Part shown: positions 1 through 8,819 of the stretch, piece after piece
Layout: each line of letters starts with the position of its first letter
Position numbering within the stretch: the stretch's first letter is position 1
From: Palsa-506 sp963709075
GTDB taxonomy: Bacteria; Actinomycetota; Actinomycetes; Streptosporangiales; Streptosporangiaceae
Length of the DNA stretch: 64,000 bases
NCBI GenBank assembly: GCA_963709075.1
Contig: CAVPUY010000005.1
Coordinates: forward strand, 1,053,647 to 1,117,646
Direction of reading: 5' to 3'
Translations under genes and position numbers: made by a program
The notes under the pieces: generated by a model
What the model saw: the letters and a program-made list of their open reading frames with translations, nothing else
What the model was told of the DNA's origin: nothing
Database searches by the model: none

Positions 1-552
1 GCCATGGCCCGCAGGCCCGCCAGCGGGGTGCGCAGGTCATGGCTGACCCAGGCGACGAGTTCCCGGCGGCTCGCTTCCAGCGCACGCTCACGATCCCATG
101 CTTCGGCCAGCTGGCCATGCGCCTTCTCCAGTTCGGCGGAGAGCGCCGCCAGCTCCGCGGGAGCACCGCCCGGGGGGCCGGTACTCGCCGCCGCGGCCGA
201 CCCTCTCTACCGCGCCCAGCATCTGGCGGCTGGCCGCCGATACCTGCCGTCCCAGCAGCAGGGCCACCGCCACCCCCGCGACCCCGGCGATAGAGACGAC
301 CGCGAGAACCACGTCAAGATCCTCTTGCGAGATGAACATCTCGCTCGCTATCACGATCACGCCGGCCAGCGTGGCCGTCGCGCTCACCGCGGCGACAACG
401 GTCATGCCGGTGGCGACCGGGCGAGCCGCGAGCAGCCGGAGGGCGGCCAACCCGGCCGTGGCGGCCGCCAGCGCGATCCCCGTCACGGTATAACTTATGG
501 TCCACAGGCGGCTCCGGGGATCATGTGTCCTCCAGCTCGTACCGGTAGCCAA
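1..552 (-). pseudogene. Sensor histidine kinase, partial at left edge and frameshifted
   Basis: Membrane kinase partner of the response regulator that precedes it; its start overlaps the regulator stop by about 30 bp. The N-terminus has several hydrophobic helices, then a HAMP-like stretch (RQVSAASRQMLGAVERVGRGG). The frame breaks at a six-base G run on the + strand (172-177). Removing one base restores a HAMP/coiled coil followed by the H-box ELVAWVSHDLRTPLAGLRA, with the phospho-accepting His. The ATPase domain lies beyond the window. The indel may be a sequencing error or a real null mutation. Confidence 0.8.
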
Positions 553-1240
553 CGCCCCACACCGTGACGATCCGGCGGGGCAGGGCGGGATCCCGCTCGA
601 TCTTCTCCCTGAGCCTGCGCACGTGCACGGTGACCGTGGAGGTGTCCCCGAACGACCAGTTCCACACCTGGGCCAGCAGCTCCTCGCGGCTGAATGCCTG
701 CCGTGGATGGCGCATCAGGAACACCAGCAGGTCGTACTCGCGCGAGGTCAGCGCGATCAGCGCCGCGCCCAGGCTGGCCTCATGCGCGGCGAGATCGACC
801 GTGAGGTCGCCGTCGGGATCACGCCTCCGGGCCGGGGTGCCCTGCAGCCCGCCGCCGCGGGCCCGGCGCAGCACCGACCTGACCCGCAGCGCGAGCTCCC
901 GCGGGCTGAACGGCTTGGTCACGTAGTCATCAGCGCCGGTCTCGAAGCCGGCGACCTTGTCGGCTTCCTCGCCGAGCGCGGTCAGCATGACCACCGGGAT
1001 CGGCCAGCGTGCCCGCAGCTGCCGGCAGACCTCCAGGCCGTCGATGCCCGGCAGCATCAGGTCCAGCACGACCAGGTCTGGCGGCTCCTCCTCGACCCGG
1101 CGCAGCGCCGTCGTAGCCCGTCGTGCAGCGCATTCCACCAGGTGGCCGTCCCGGATCAGGTAGCGCCTGACCACGTCGGCCAGAGTCGGGTCGTCGTCCA
1201 CGACCATGATCCGGCCGGGCAGGTCCGGGTCGCTCATCAT
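521..1240 (-). CDS. OmpR/PhoB-family response regulator
   Basis: Cytoplasmic DNA-binding regulator of 239 aa. The receiver domain (about residues 10-125) shows the acidic pocket VVDDDP, phospho-acceptor Asp60 in LVVLDLMLPG, a Thr in VVMLTA and Lys109 in DDYVTKPFSP. The C-terminal winged helix (about 145-235) has the family signature SREELLAQVW...TVTVHVRRLREKIE...VWGVGYRYE. It is cotranscribed with the kinase that follows. A CTTACG-N5-GTGACG box sits about 100 bp upstream on the coding strand, suggesting autoregulation. MM at the start gives two adjacent start choices. Confidence 0.93.
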   Translation of the reverse strand: MMSDPDLPGRIMVVDDDPTLADVVRRYLIRDGHLVECAARRATTALRRVEEEPPDLVVLDLMLPGIDGLEVCRQLRARWPIPVVMLTALGEEADKVAGFETGADDYVTKPFSPRELALRVRSVLRRARGGGLQGTPARRRDPDGDLTVDLAAHEASLGAALIALTSREYDLLVFLMRHPRQAFSREELLAQVWNWSFGDTSTVTVHVRRLREKIERDPALPRRIVTVWGVGYRYELEDT

Positions 1241-1338
1241 CCCCTGGCCCCGTTATCCGGCGACCATTGCCACGCGTTTCGCAGGTCACAGTCCCACGGT
1301 AGCCGGACACACGTAGTCCCGGCCGCCCGCGGATGATC

Positions 1339-1355
1339 CGTCACAGCTTCGTAAG
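1339..1355 (-). promoter_or_regulatory. Candidate response-regulator box CTTACG-N5-GTGACG (regulator promoter)
   Basis: Read on the minus strand, CTTACG, five bases, then GTGACG, about 99 bp upstream of the response-regulator start. TTACG and TGACG are 11 bp apart, the spacing of OmpR-family direct-repeat sites. The same motif with identical spacing occurs at 3773 and 5184 upstream of the two beta-propeller genes. Binding by this regulator is inference. Confidence 0.5.
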
Positions 1356-1406
1356 GGTCCCCGCGCGCCGCCCGCGGTTACGCTGTCGGCCCGTAGCAAG
1401 CCGGGC

Positions 1407-2054
1407 GTGGCGGCCGCGCCGGGCCGGACGGGGGCAGACAGCATGATCGGCGAGCTCTACGAGCAGGCCCTGGCGGGCCTGGCGTGGCCGGACATCGAGC
1501 ATGCTGACGGGCGCATCGAGCCCCCTGCCCGGTGCGGCGCTGGCTCACGCGGCGCCCCCGGCGATGGCTCACTGCTCGACCGCTGCACCGGCCCGGTCCT
1601 CGACGTCGGCGCCGGACCGGGCCGCCTGACGGTCGCGCTGGCCGAACGCGGCATTCCCGCGCTGGCCATCGACATCACGCCGTATGCCGTCCTGCTCGCC
1701 CGTTCCTCCGGCGCGCTGGCGCTGCAGCGTGACGTGTTCGGCTACCTGCCGGGCACCGGGCGGTGGGCAACGGTCCTGCTGGCCGACGGCAATATCGGCA
1801 TCGGCGGGGATCCGGAGACATTGCTGCGCCGGGCAAGGAACCTGCTCAGGCCGGACGGCACGGTCGTGGCCGAGATTGGCCCGCCAGGGGTCCCGGCCCG
1901 GTGCGAGCTCGTCCGGCTGCGGACCCCGGCCGGCCCGGGGCCGTGGTTCCCCTGGGCCTCGATCAGCGCCGATCAGGTCTGCACGCTCGGCAGCGCAACC
2001 GGGCTGAGCGCGACGCAGGTGTGGACTGAGCCGGCCGCTGGTTCGCCATGCTGA
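1407..2054 (+). CDS. Class I SAM-dependent methyltransferase
   Basis: Soluble Rossmann-fold methyltransferase, substrate unknown. SAM motif I is VLDVGAGPGRLTVALAERG, followed by an acidic strand end (ALAID) and a post-motif (LLRPDGTVVAEIG). The GTG at 1407 is the longest start; ATG at 1443 (MIGELYEQAL) is equally likely. The C-terminus looks shifted: one base missing near 2029-2033 would give an alternative ending, EAGRWFAMLTC, closing near 2082, which looks more natural than EPAAGSPC. The mannosyltransferase-like gene follows on the same strand. Confidence 0.75.
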   Translation: MAAAPGRTGADSMIGELYEQALAGLAWPDIEHADGRIEPPARCGAGSRGAPGDGSLLDRCTGPVLDVGAGPGRLTVALAERGIPALAIDITPYAVLLARSSGALALQRDVFGYLPGTGRWATVLLADGNIGIGGDPETLLRRARNLLRPDGTVVAEIGPPGVPARCELVRLRTPAGPGPWFPWASISADQVCTLGSATGLSATQVWTEPAAGSPC

Positions 2055-2166
2055 CCTGCAGCGGGGCCGACGGGCGATCCTGACCAGTGCATATGCACCT
2101 GCCGCGCCGCTCGCACCGGCGCTCCCCGGCCTGGCCGCGCCGCGCAGGATCAGCGGGCGGCTGCGG

Positions 2167-3627
2167 GTGGCCGCGGCTGCGGCCGCCGCCGCCGCCGTGA
2201 TCACCGGGCTAGTCCTGCTGAGCGTGCGGGAGGACCCGCACCTGGCCGGCAGTTACCCGCTCCCCGTGGCGGCTGCGCTCTGGGCGGCATTCGCGGCCGG
2301 GGCATGGCTGGTGCTGGCAACCGGTACCCGCCGGGCTATCCCGCTGATCCTGCTCGGCGGGATAGCCATCCAGCTCGCGGCGCTGTCAGGACCACCGCGC
2401 GGCAGTGATGACCTTTACCGGTACATCTGGGACGGCCGGGTTCAGGCGGCGGGGATTGACCCCTACCGCTATGTCCCGGCCGCGACGCAGCTGACGCTGC
2501 TGCGGGATCCATTTCTCTGGCCGGCGAAAGGGCACTATTGCGTGGCCGCCGACCAGAGCGCGGCCGGAGCCAGGCCGCCTGCCGGTAGCGGGGCGGCGGC
2601 AGGCGGCGGGGCACTGTCTCCCGGCTGCACGCGGATCAACCGGCCCACCGTGCACACGATCTACCCGCCGGTCGCAGAGGCCTATTTCACGGGCGTCTAC
2701 GAGCTGTCCCCGCCGGGCAGCGGATCGGTCCCCATCCAGGCTGGCGCCGCGCTGTTGGCCATCGCCACCACTGTCCTGCTGCTGTCCGGGCTGCGGTCGC
2801 TGGGCCGCGATCCCCGGCTGGCGGTGCTCTGGGCCTGGTGCCCGGCCGTCGGGCTGGAGGCTGGCAACAATGCCCACGTCGACGTGCTGGCCGCATTCCT
2901 CACGGCAGCTGCCCTGCTGGCCCTCGCCCGGCCGGGCGGCCGGCGGCGGGCGCTCGGCGGCGGGATGCTGCTCGGCCTGGCCATCGCAACCAAGGTCACG
3001 CCGGTCCTGGTGCTGCCGGCCGTGCTGCGCAGGCGCCCGGTCGCGGTCGTGACGGCTGCTGCCGGGGCGATCGCGGCCGTGTACCTGCCGCACCTGCTCG
3101 CGGTGGGACGCGGCGTGATCGGATTCCTGCCCGGCTACCTGGCCCAGGACGGGTACAACAGCGGCAGCCGGTTCCGGCTGCTGAGCCTGGTCGTACCCGG
3201 CAGCCTGGCCACGCTGGCCGCGGTGGCCGTGCTCACCGCAGTGGGCCTGGCCGTCCTGCGCCGCGGCGACCCGGACCGTCCGTGGCGTGGTGCCGTCGTG
3301 ATGACCGGGACTGCCCTCGCCGTGACCACGCCGTGGATTACCTGGTACTCGCTGCTGCTCGTGGTGCTCGTCGCGCTGGACGGCCGGCCCGAGTGGCTAG
3401 CGCTGGCCGCCGCGAGGTACCTGACGCCACTGCATGCGCTGCCGCACGTCACGCTGGCCCAGCCGGGCCGGATCGGCTACGGCAGCGCGGTGGCGCTTGT
3501 GGCCGCGGTCTCACTGGCGCGGCGCAGGAGACAGCGGGCAGCCGCCCCGCCTGCACCGGCGCGGCCAGCCGTCATGGCTGAAGTCAGTGCGCACGCCGGC
3601 CCTGCCGCAGCAGGTTCCCGGCCATGA
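2167..3627 (+). CDS. Polyprenol-phosphate-mannose-dependent glycosyltransferase-like membrane protein (GT87/DUF2029 type)
   Basis: Polytopic protein of 486 aa with about ten hydrophobic segments. The N-terminal loop motif DDLYRYIWDGRVQAAGIDPYRY is typical of GT-C enzymes that use polyprenyl-phosphomannose in actinobacterial cell-envelope glycan synthesis; the acidic pair DD is the expected catalytic site. A central GNNAHVDVL loop is also typical. The GTG start at 2167 is chosen because no better start is in frame, although the frame is open further upstream. It follows the methyltransferase on the same strand. Acceptor sugar unknown. Confidence 0.75.
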   Translation: MAAAAAAAAAVITGLVLLSVREDPHLAGSYPLPVAAALWAAFAAGAWLVLATGTRRAIPLILLGGIAIQLAALSGPPRGSDDLYRYIWDGRVQAAGIDPYRYVPAATQLTLLRDPFLWPAKGHYCVAADQSAAGARPPAGSGAAAGGGALSPGCTRINRPTVHTIYPPVAEAYFTGVYELSPPGSGSVPIQAGAALLAIATTVLLLSGLRSLGRDPRLAVLWAWCPAVGLEAGNNAHVDVLAAFLTAAALLALARPGGRRRALGGGMLLGLAIATKVTPVLVLPAVLRRRPVAVVTAAAGAIAAVYLPHLLAVGRGVIGFLPGYLAQDGYNSGSRFRLLSLVVPGSLATLAAVAVLTAVGLAVLRRGDPDRPWRGAVVMTGTALAVTTPWITWYSLLLVVLVALDGRPEWLALAAARYLTPLHALPHVTLAQPGRIGYGSAVALVAAVSLARRRRQRAAAPPAPARPAVMAEVSAHAGPAAAGSRP

Positions 3628-3759
3628 CATGCGCCTGAGCTGGCTCGCCGGCGACGCCGGAACCGTCCGAGCATCAGCCTGCCGCCCCTGGCTGCGGCCG
3701 GGGCGCTCGCCGGGAGGACCTCGTCGCGGGAGCGGGCCGCGTCAACCACGCGCAAGATT

Positions 3760-3789
3760 TCCGTAACCTCGTCTTACGGATTGGTGACG
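3760..3789 (+). promoter_or_regulatory. Inverted repeat plus CTTACG-N5-GTGACG box upstream of the lactonase-like gene
   Basis: Two overlapping signals. TCCGTAA (3760-3766), a 7-nt spacer and TTACGGA (3774-3780) form a perfect inverted repeat. CTTACG (3773-3778) and GTGACG (3784-3789) repeat the motif found before the response regulator and the PQQ-propeller gene. It ends 98 bp before the start codon at 3887. Probably the promoter/operator region; the binding protein is inferred. Confidence 0.5.
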
Positions 3790-3886
3790 CCAGCAGGGAG
3801 GCGGGTAAGGCGGCACGCGCGGCATGGCGCTTATCCGGGTGGGTCCGCGGATCACCGCAGATCCTCCCCTCACCAAGGAGCAGGAC

Positions 3887-5047
3887 ATGCGCAAGCGCAC
3901 ATGCCTGGCGGCCGGCGGCAGCCTGCTGGCGGCAACGATCAGCCTGTTCGGCGCGGCGGCCTCGGCCAGCGCCAGCACGGCCTCAGCCTCGCCGGTGGTC
4001 GGCTACACCTATGTCGACGGCAACACCGCGACCGCCAACACCGTCGACGGGTTCGCCCGGCACGCAGACGGCTCGCTGACAGCGATCCCCGGCTCGCCGT
4101 TCACCGTCGGCGGGGCGGGCCTCGGCTCGGGCCTCGCCTCGCAAGGCGCGATCCAGGCGACCCGGGACGGCAGGTACCTGCTGGCCGTTGACGCCGGCAG
4201 CAACCAGATCTCAGTGCTGCGGGTCACCGCAGGTGGCGTGCCCGTTCAGGTAGGCCAGCCAGTCTCCTCCGGCGGCGTGAAGCCTGTCAGCGTCGCAATC
4301 TCCCCCTTCGGACTCGTCTACGTGGCGAACTCCGGCACGGGCGGCAGCAACTACACCGGCTTCCGGCTGAGTCCCGATGGCACGCTGACGCCGGTCCCCG
4401 GCTCGACGTACGCCGTCCCTGATACCTCCGGCCTGGGCGATGTGTTCTTCAACGCCTTCGGCGACCACCTCATCGGCACCCGCACCGGCACGTCGCTGAT
4501 CGACAGTTTCGTGGTGCTTCCCGGCGGCCGCCTGCTCGCTGCTCATGGATCTCCCTTCACCGGGCAGGGCCTCGGCCAACTCGGCGCGGAGTTCTCGCCG
4601 GCCAGTCCCTCGCAATTGTTCGTCAGCAACGCGCACAACGGCGCCGGCCTCGGCACGGTGTCCGCCTACCACGACGGCCTCCTCGGCAATCTCACCTCGA
4701 TCGGCTCGTCGCCCTACGCCGGCGGGCAGACCGCGCCATGCTGGGTGGAGATCAGCCACGACGGCAAGTACCTGTTCACCGTTAACACCGGGTCGGGCAA
4801 CATCTCCAGCTATTCCATCAACAGCGACGGCTCGCTCGCGCTGATCGGCAGCACGCCTATCACCGGCGGCGGAGCTGACATCGACGCCCGGCTGTCCCCG
4901 GACGGCAAGTACCTCCTAGTCGACGGCTCTGGCATGCATTTCGTATCCGTGTTCGCGGTCAACGGCGGAAACCTCACTGAGGTGTCTAGCTCGCCGACCC
5001 CGCTGCCGGCCGGGGTCACCTCGTCGGCCGGTATTGCCAACATCTAG
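3887..5047 (+). CDS. Secreted seven-bladed beta-propeller protein, lactonase (3-carboxymuconate cyclase-like) family
   Basis: Exported protein of 386 aa. The start is ATG 3887, preceded by AAGGAG with ideal spacing. The signal peptide begins MRKRTCLAAGGSLLAA and ends near an Ala/Ser-rich cleavage zone. The rest consists of repeated blades with recurring DGxL, SPDGKYL, SHDGKYLF and VAxSxFG-type turns, as in the lactonase/YVTN-like fold. No enzymatic residues can be assigned with confidence, so it may be a binding or scaffold propeller. A strong hairpin follows the gene, and it shares an upstream box with the next gene. Confidence 0.82.
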   Translation: MRKRTCLAAGGSLLAATISLFGAAASASASTASASPVVGYTYVDGNTATANTVDGFARHADGSLTAIPGSPFTVGGAGLGSGLASQGAIQATRDGRYLLAVDAGSNQISVLRVTAGGVPVQVGQPVSSGGVKPVSVAISPFGLVYVANSGTGGSNYTGFRLSPDGTLTPVPGSTYAVPDTSGLGDVFFNAFGDHLIGTRTGTSLIDSFVVLPGGRLLAAHGSPFTGQGLGQLGAEFSPASPSQLFVSNAHNGAGLGTVSAYHDGLLGNLTSIGSSPYAGGQTAPCWVEISHDGKYLFTVNTGSGNISSYSINSDGSLALIGSTPITGGGADIDARLSPDGKYLLVDGSGMHFVSVFAVNGGNLTEVSSSPTPLPAGVTSSAGIANI

Positions 5048-5116
5048 GCACGACGAGCCGGCCTAGCGACCGGTTGTTCCCGGGCCCGCCCAGCCAGGCT
5101 GGCCCGGGGACATACC

Positions 5117-5166
5117 CATCGCCAGGCGGCCCGGCAGGCGGCCGCCCGCCGGGCCGCCTGGCGATG
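5117..5166 (+). terminator. Strong hairpin after the lactonase-like gene
   Basis: Perfect 19-bp inverted repeat (arms 5117-5135 and 5148-5166) with a 12-nt loop, 70 bp after the stop codon. There is no T tract, as is common in actinomycetes. It insulates the downstream gene, whose own regulatory box starts at 5184. Confidence 0.75.
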
Positions 5167-5183
5167 TACGGGCCGGGCGATGT

Positions 5184-5200
5184 CTTACGGACCCGTGACG
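5184..5200 (+). promoter_or_regulatory. CTTACG-N5-GTGACG box upstream of the PQQ-propeller gene
   Basis: Same motif and spacing as at 3773; the shared text extends to GTCTTACGGA-N3-GTGACG. It ends 102 bp before the start at 5302, matching the distance at the lactonase-like and response-regulator genes. Confidence 0.5.
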
Positions 5201-5301
5201 GCACCGGCATAGCGGTGGCGGTGCTCCCGCGGCGCGGCTTTCAATCGTTGCGGTGCCGGATCGCCGCAGGCCCTGCGCCCCATACCTGGACGGAGAGCAG
5301 A

Positions 5302-6612
5302 ATGCGCGATCGAAGACGGCCGGCCGCCGGCCGCCGGTTCCCGGTCACCAGGACCGCGCCCGGCCCGCGTGCCGCGCGCGCGACGGTGCCGGGCCGGCCC
5401 GGCGTGGTGCTGATCGTCATGCTGGCTGCCGGCGTCATCGCGGCGGGCTGCGGTCACGGCAGCGGGGCGACGACCAGCGCGGTCCAGCCGAAGGGGCACC
5501 CCCCGTCGGGACCGGCGCCGGCCGGGTACGCGCCGTGGCCCGAGGCGGAGCATGACGCTACGCACAGCTCCGAGGCGGCCGTCCGGGGTCCCCAGACGGG
5601 TCATATCCGCTGGAAGGCCAATCTCGGCAGCGCCATCAGCCCGGGGCCGAGCGTGGGCGCCGACGGCACTATCTACGAGTCGGCCAACGCGGGCGTCCTG
5701 TATGCCCTCAACCCCGTCAACGGCCACCAGCTGTGGAAATTCAACGGCGGCGGATCCCTCGGCGTGGACGACCTGTCCACGACCGCCGCGGTGCTGCCGG
5801 ACGGCACCATCGTCTGGCCGGGTCCCCGGCACATGGTCTTCGGGCTGGACACCCAGGGCACGAAGCAATGGGCCGTCAACGTGGGCGGGGTCCCGCTGTC
5901 ACCGGTGATTGCGTCGCCGACGGCTGTCTACGTCATGACGACCTCCGGCGTGCTAACTGCCATAACGATCGACGGTGCGAAGACAGCGGAACGGTGGACG
6001 CTGAAACTCGGCCGCCAGTCGTTCGGCAGCCCGGTCGTGCGACGTGACGGGGTGATCGAGACCACCGTGGATGACTGCCTTGTCGCCGTCCGCGACGAGG
6101 GCGATACCGCCCGCAAGCTGTGGCAGTTCACCGTCCCGAAGGAGGTCGAGGTGTCAGCCGCGGTCGCCGCGGACGGCACCGCGGTCCTGGGTACCAACGA
6201 CGGCTTCGAGTACGGAGTAAGCACGTCCGGAAGGCAGCTGTGGAAACACGCGACCAATAGCCCCAGCTACTCATCATCGGCCGTAGCTGGCACCGGGAGG
6301 GCCTACTACGGGGACAACGGCGGCGTCATGACGATTGCGGATACCGCGACCGGCACAGTCATCCGCTCGATTGCCGCCCAGCCTGGCGTTGACACCCCGG
6401 AGGTCAACATCTGGACGGCGCCGCTGGTGGACAGCGTCGGCGACGTCTACTACGGCACTCATGGCGGCGAGATATACGGCTATTCACCCAGCGGGTCGCG
6501 ACTTTTCGCGATCCCGACCGGGAAGACTGTGGACAGCTATCCTGCGCTGTCGGCCACCGGGGACCTCCTGATCGGCTCGGACAACGGCTACCTGTACTCC
6601 ATCGGCCGCTGA
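5302..6612 (+). CDS. PQQ-like beta-propeller lipoprotein
   Basis: Exported lipoprotein of 436 aa. ATG 5302 is chosen because GGAGAG precedes it; the frame is open upstream but that part lies in the intergenic hairpin. An Arg-rich start is followed by a hydrophobic segment ending in the lipobox AAGC. The remaining sequence has repeated PQQ-type blades (YALNPVNGHQLWKF, GLDTQGTKQWAV, YGVSTSGRQLWKH, IGSDNGYLYSIG), the fold of BamB-like and PQQ-dehydrogenase-like proteins. Calcium/PQQ-binding residues were not recognised, so a scaffold or sensor role at the membrane surface is as likely as an enzyme. Confidence 0.82.
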   Translation: MRDRRRPAAGRRFPVTRTAPGPRAARATVPGRPGVVLIVMLAAGVIAAGCGHGSGATTSAVQPKGHPPSGPAPAGYAPWPEAEHDATHSSEAAVRGPQTGHIRWKANLGSAISPGPSVGADGTIYESANAGVLYALNPVNGHQLWKFNGGGSLGVDDLSTTAAVLPDGTIVWPGPRHMVFGLDTQGTKQWAVNVGGVPLSPVIASPTAVYVMTTSGVLTAITIDGAKTAERWTLKLGRQSFGSPVVRRDGVIETTVDDCLVAVRDEGDTARKLWQFTVPKEVEVSAAVAADGTAVLGTNDGFEYGVSTSGRQLWKHATNSPSYSSSAVAGTGRAYYGDNGGVMTIADTATGTVIRSIAAQPGVDTPEVNIWTAPLVDSVGDVYYGTHGGEIYGYSPSGSRLFAIPTGKTVDSYPALSATGDLLIGSDNGYLYSIGR

Positions 6613-6690
6613 CAGCGCCGGCCAGGACTCTGCGCGGCGCCGGCCGAAGGGCACCCGCCAGTAACGCAGGCCCGCCAAGGCCGGGGGACC

Positions 6691-6716
6691 GGAGGACGGC
6701 GATCCGGCCGCCCTCC
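6691..6716. terminator. Imperfect hairpin between convergent genes
   Basis: Arms 6691-6700 and 6707-6716 pair over 10 bp with one mismatch and a 6-nt loop. It lies between the converging PQQ-propeller and HAD genes and could serve both. Confidence 0.4.
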
Positions 6717-6718
6717 AC

Positions 6719-7381
6719 TCAGCTGCCGGGAAGAACGCCGGCCAGCCCGGAGAGGCCCGTGAGCACGTAGTCCGGACGTGCCCCCCACGGATCAGGAAGC
6801 GCGGCCGGATGACGCCTGCACCACGCGGTGCGGATTCCCGCCGCAGCGGCGCCGGTAATATCGAACGTGTTGGAGGACACCAGCAGCGCTGCCGACGGCT
6901 CAGTGCCCGTCGCGTCGAGCAAATGCCGGTAGATGCCCGGATGGGGCTTGTAAAAGCCCGCTTCCTCCGCGCTGACAAAGTCGTCGACGAATTCGCGGTA
7001 ACTGACCGCCAGCTCCTCGAGCCATTCCCTGGGGCCCACGCTGAACACGACGATCAGGTGCCCGCGCTCCCGCAGAGCGGCAAGCGCCGGGCGGGCATCG
7101 CCGAATGGCCGGAGCCGGCGGTAAGCGCAGGCGAGAGCTTCCTGCTGCGCCTTCGGCAGCGCGATCCCCGATTCGGCAAGGGCGCGCGCGATACCCCACC
7201 GGGTGAGATCCGCGAACGAGGGAAACTGGCCCATGGCCGTGACCCGGAACATGTACTCGAGCTGTCTGTCCCGCCATGTCCGCGCCACGCGGCCGGCCTG
7301 CTCCCCGCAGGCGGGCGCCAGCTCACGGGCCACGCTGGCTGTATCGGCCAGCGTCCCGAACATATCGAACGCCACGAGCAC
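6719..7381 (-). CDS. HAD-superfamily hydrolase, L-2-haloacid dehalogenase type
   Basis: Cytoplasmic hydrolase of 220 aa. Motif I is FDMFGTL with nucleophile Asp6 and the GT of the dehalogenase subgroup. Motif II is degenerate (VFSVGPREW). Motif III Lys is in FYKPHPGIY, and motif IV is SSNTFDITGAAAAG, close to the SxxWDxxGA pattern of type II haloacid dehalogenases. The actual substrate may be a phosphoester. It lies downstream of the peroxiredoxin gene on the same strand with a 133-bp gap. Confidence 0.8.
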   Translation of the reverse strand: MLVAFDMFGTLADTASVARELAPACGEQAGRVARTWRDRQLEYMFRVTAMGQFPSFADLTRWGIARALAESGIALPKAQQEALACAYRRLRPFGDARPALAALRERGHLIVVFSVGPREWLEELAVSYREFVDDFVSAEEAGFYKPHPGIYRHLLDATGTEPSAALLVSSNTFDITGAAAAGIRTAWCRRHPAALPDPWGARPDYVLTGLSGLAGVLPGS

Positions 7382-7514
7382 GCTGAGGACTCCTCTGGTC
7401 GCGCAAAATGCCGGCGGCAGCCGCGTTATCTCATTGTCGCCGCACCGGGACGCCAGCAGCCAGCGGCCCGCTCCGCGCCAGGCTGCACGTCCGTGACCAC
7501 TGGCTCGGCGATGC

Positions 7515-8006
7515 TCAGGCGCGGCCGGCCGGAGCGTGCTCGCGCAGGTAGCGGATGAGGCCGATCACGTCCTCGGGTACCAGGCGCCCGATCACGCCAC
7601 TGGAGTAAACGCTCACAACGACCTGGCCACCGGGATTCAGCACGAATCCGGTTGACTGCAGGTAAACCGGGTCGTCGTTAACGAAGGCGCCGGTCGCCTC
7701 GGCCAGGGCGCGGGCATCGGCGCCGTGACCGACCGGGAACTGCAGCCCATGCCTGGCGATCAGCTCCGCGGTGGTGGCCTCGTTATCGGCCGAGAGCGCG
7801 ACGACCTTGCCCCCCGCGGCGGCGAGGCTGTCCTTAGCCCGCTGGAATGCGCGAAGCTGGGCGTTGCAGTACGGGCACCACGAACCCCGGTAGAACAGGA
7901 CCACGCCGAAATGACCGTCCAGCGCCTCCGGCAGCCGGAGGCTGCCCCCGCCGGGAAGGGCCACGGTGAGGGCCGGGAACTTCTCGCCCGGATGCAGCAG
8001 CGCCAT
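7515..8006 (-). CDS. Peroxiredoxin (AhpC/TSA family)
   Basis: Thiol peroxidase-like protein of 163 aa. The start MALLHPGEKFP at 8006 matches the usual N-terminus of the family. A thioredoxin fold carries YRGSWCPYC with Cys44 and Cys47, an atypical 2-Cys arrangement seen in AhpC/TSA-like proteins. It acts in cytosolic peroxide reduction. It is divergent from the sigma factor gene, so peroxide or disulfide stress control is possible but not shown. Confidence 0.88.
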   Translation of the reverse strand: MALLHPGEKFPALTVALPGGGSLRLPEALDGHFGVVLFYRGSWCPYCNAQLRAFQRAKDSLAAAGGKVVALSADNEATTAELIARHGLQFPVGHGADARALAEATGAFVNDDPVYLQSTGFVLNPGGQVVVSVYSSGVIGRLVPEDVIGLIRYLREHAPAGRA

Positions 8007-8147
8007 GTGATTCTCCGTTCGGCCGGTGAAAGGCAGCAGAGCCAGGTGCCTGCGGTCCGCATGCACAGTTAGCGCCGGGCGCCGGTCTGGTCTTACCTCC
8101 GGCGTCAGCGCTGCCCGCGCCGCCGGGCCGTGCATAGGATCGTGGTC

Positions 8148-8819
8148 ATGGCGTCAGCGCACCAACCGGCAGGCGGCACCGCTGTCACGCCGCCCCCGCG
8201 AGATCCCGCGTCAGCCGAGTGGATCCGGACGCTCACCGGCCCGGCAGCGGAGCGGGAGGCGGCCCTGGCCCGCCTGCACGAGCTGCTGCTGCGGATCGCC
8301 CGGCGAGAGATACACCGGCGAAGCGGGCAGCTGCAGGTCACCGGCCCCGAGCTCGACGACCTCGCGTACCAGGCCGCGGCCGACGCCATGCTGGCTATCA
8401 TCGGGAAGCTCGGGCAGTTCCGGGGCGAGAGCCGGTTCACGACCTGGGCATACAAGTTCGTCATCTTCGAGGTATCGGCGAAAATCGGGCGGCATTTCTG
8501 GCGCAGCCCGAGTGTGTCAATGAACGCCGAGGACTGGGACCGGCTGCCCGACCGGCTCGGGCCCAGGCCTGCGCAGGAGTCGGAGTGGCGGGACCTGGCC
8601 GGCGCGCTGCGCCGCGCTGTGGACGAGGAGCTGACCCAGCGGCAGCGGCAGGTCTTCGTCGCGATCGTGCTCAACGGCATACCCCTCGACGCCCTGGTCG
8701 CCGAGCTCGGCTCGACCCGCGGCGCGATCTACAAGACGCTGTTCGACGCCAGGCGTAAGCTACGGGCCGTTCTCGCCGCTAATGGGTATCTAGACGATGA
8801 CACTCCGGGGCGCTCATGA
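8148..8819 (+). CDS. Sigma-70 family RNA polymerase sigma factor (ECF-like)
   Basis: Alternative sigma factor of about 223 aa. Region 2 shows LDDLAYQAAADAMLAIIGKLGQFRGESRFTTWAYKFV, the region 2.2-2.4 pattern; region 4 is ELTQRQRQVFVAIVLNGIPLDALVAELGSTRGAIYKTLFDARRKLR, a helix-turn-helix. ATG 8148 is preferred to an in-frame start at 8130. The stop overlaps the next gene by ATGA, implying translational coupling with its probable anti-sigma factor. Confidence 0.87.
   Translation: MASAHQPAGGTAVTPPPRDPASAEWIRTLTGPAAEREAALARLHELLLRIARREIHRRSGQLQVTGPELDDLAYQAAADAMLAIIGKLGQFRGESRFTTWAYKFVIFEVSAKIGRHFWRSPSVSMNAEDWDRLPDRLGPRPAQESEWRDLAGALRRAVDEELTQRQRQVFVAIVLNGIPLDALVAELGSTRGAIYKTLFDARRKLRAVLAANGYLDDDTPGRS

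Noticed and set aside
497..1336. Plus-strand open frame of 279 codons opposite the response regulator
   Set aside because: Antisense shadow; the minus strand carries every residue expected of an OmpR-type regulator.
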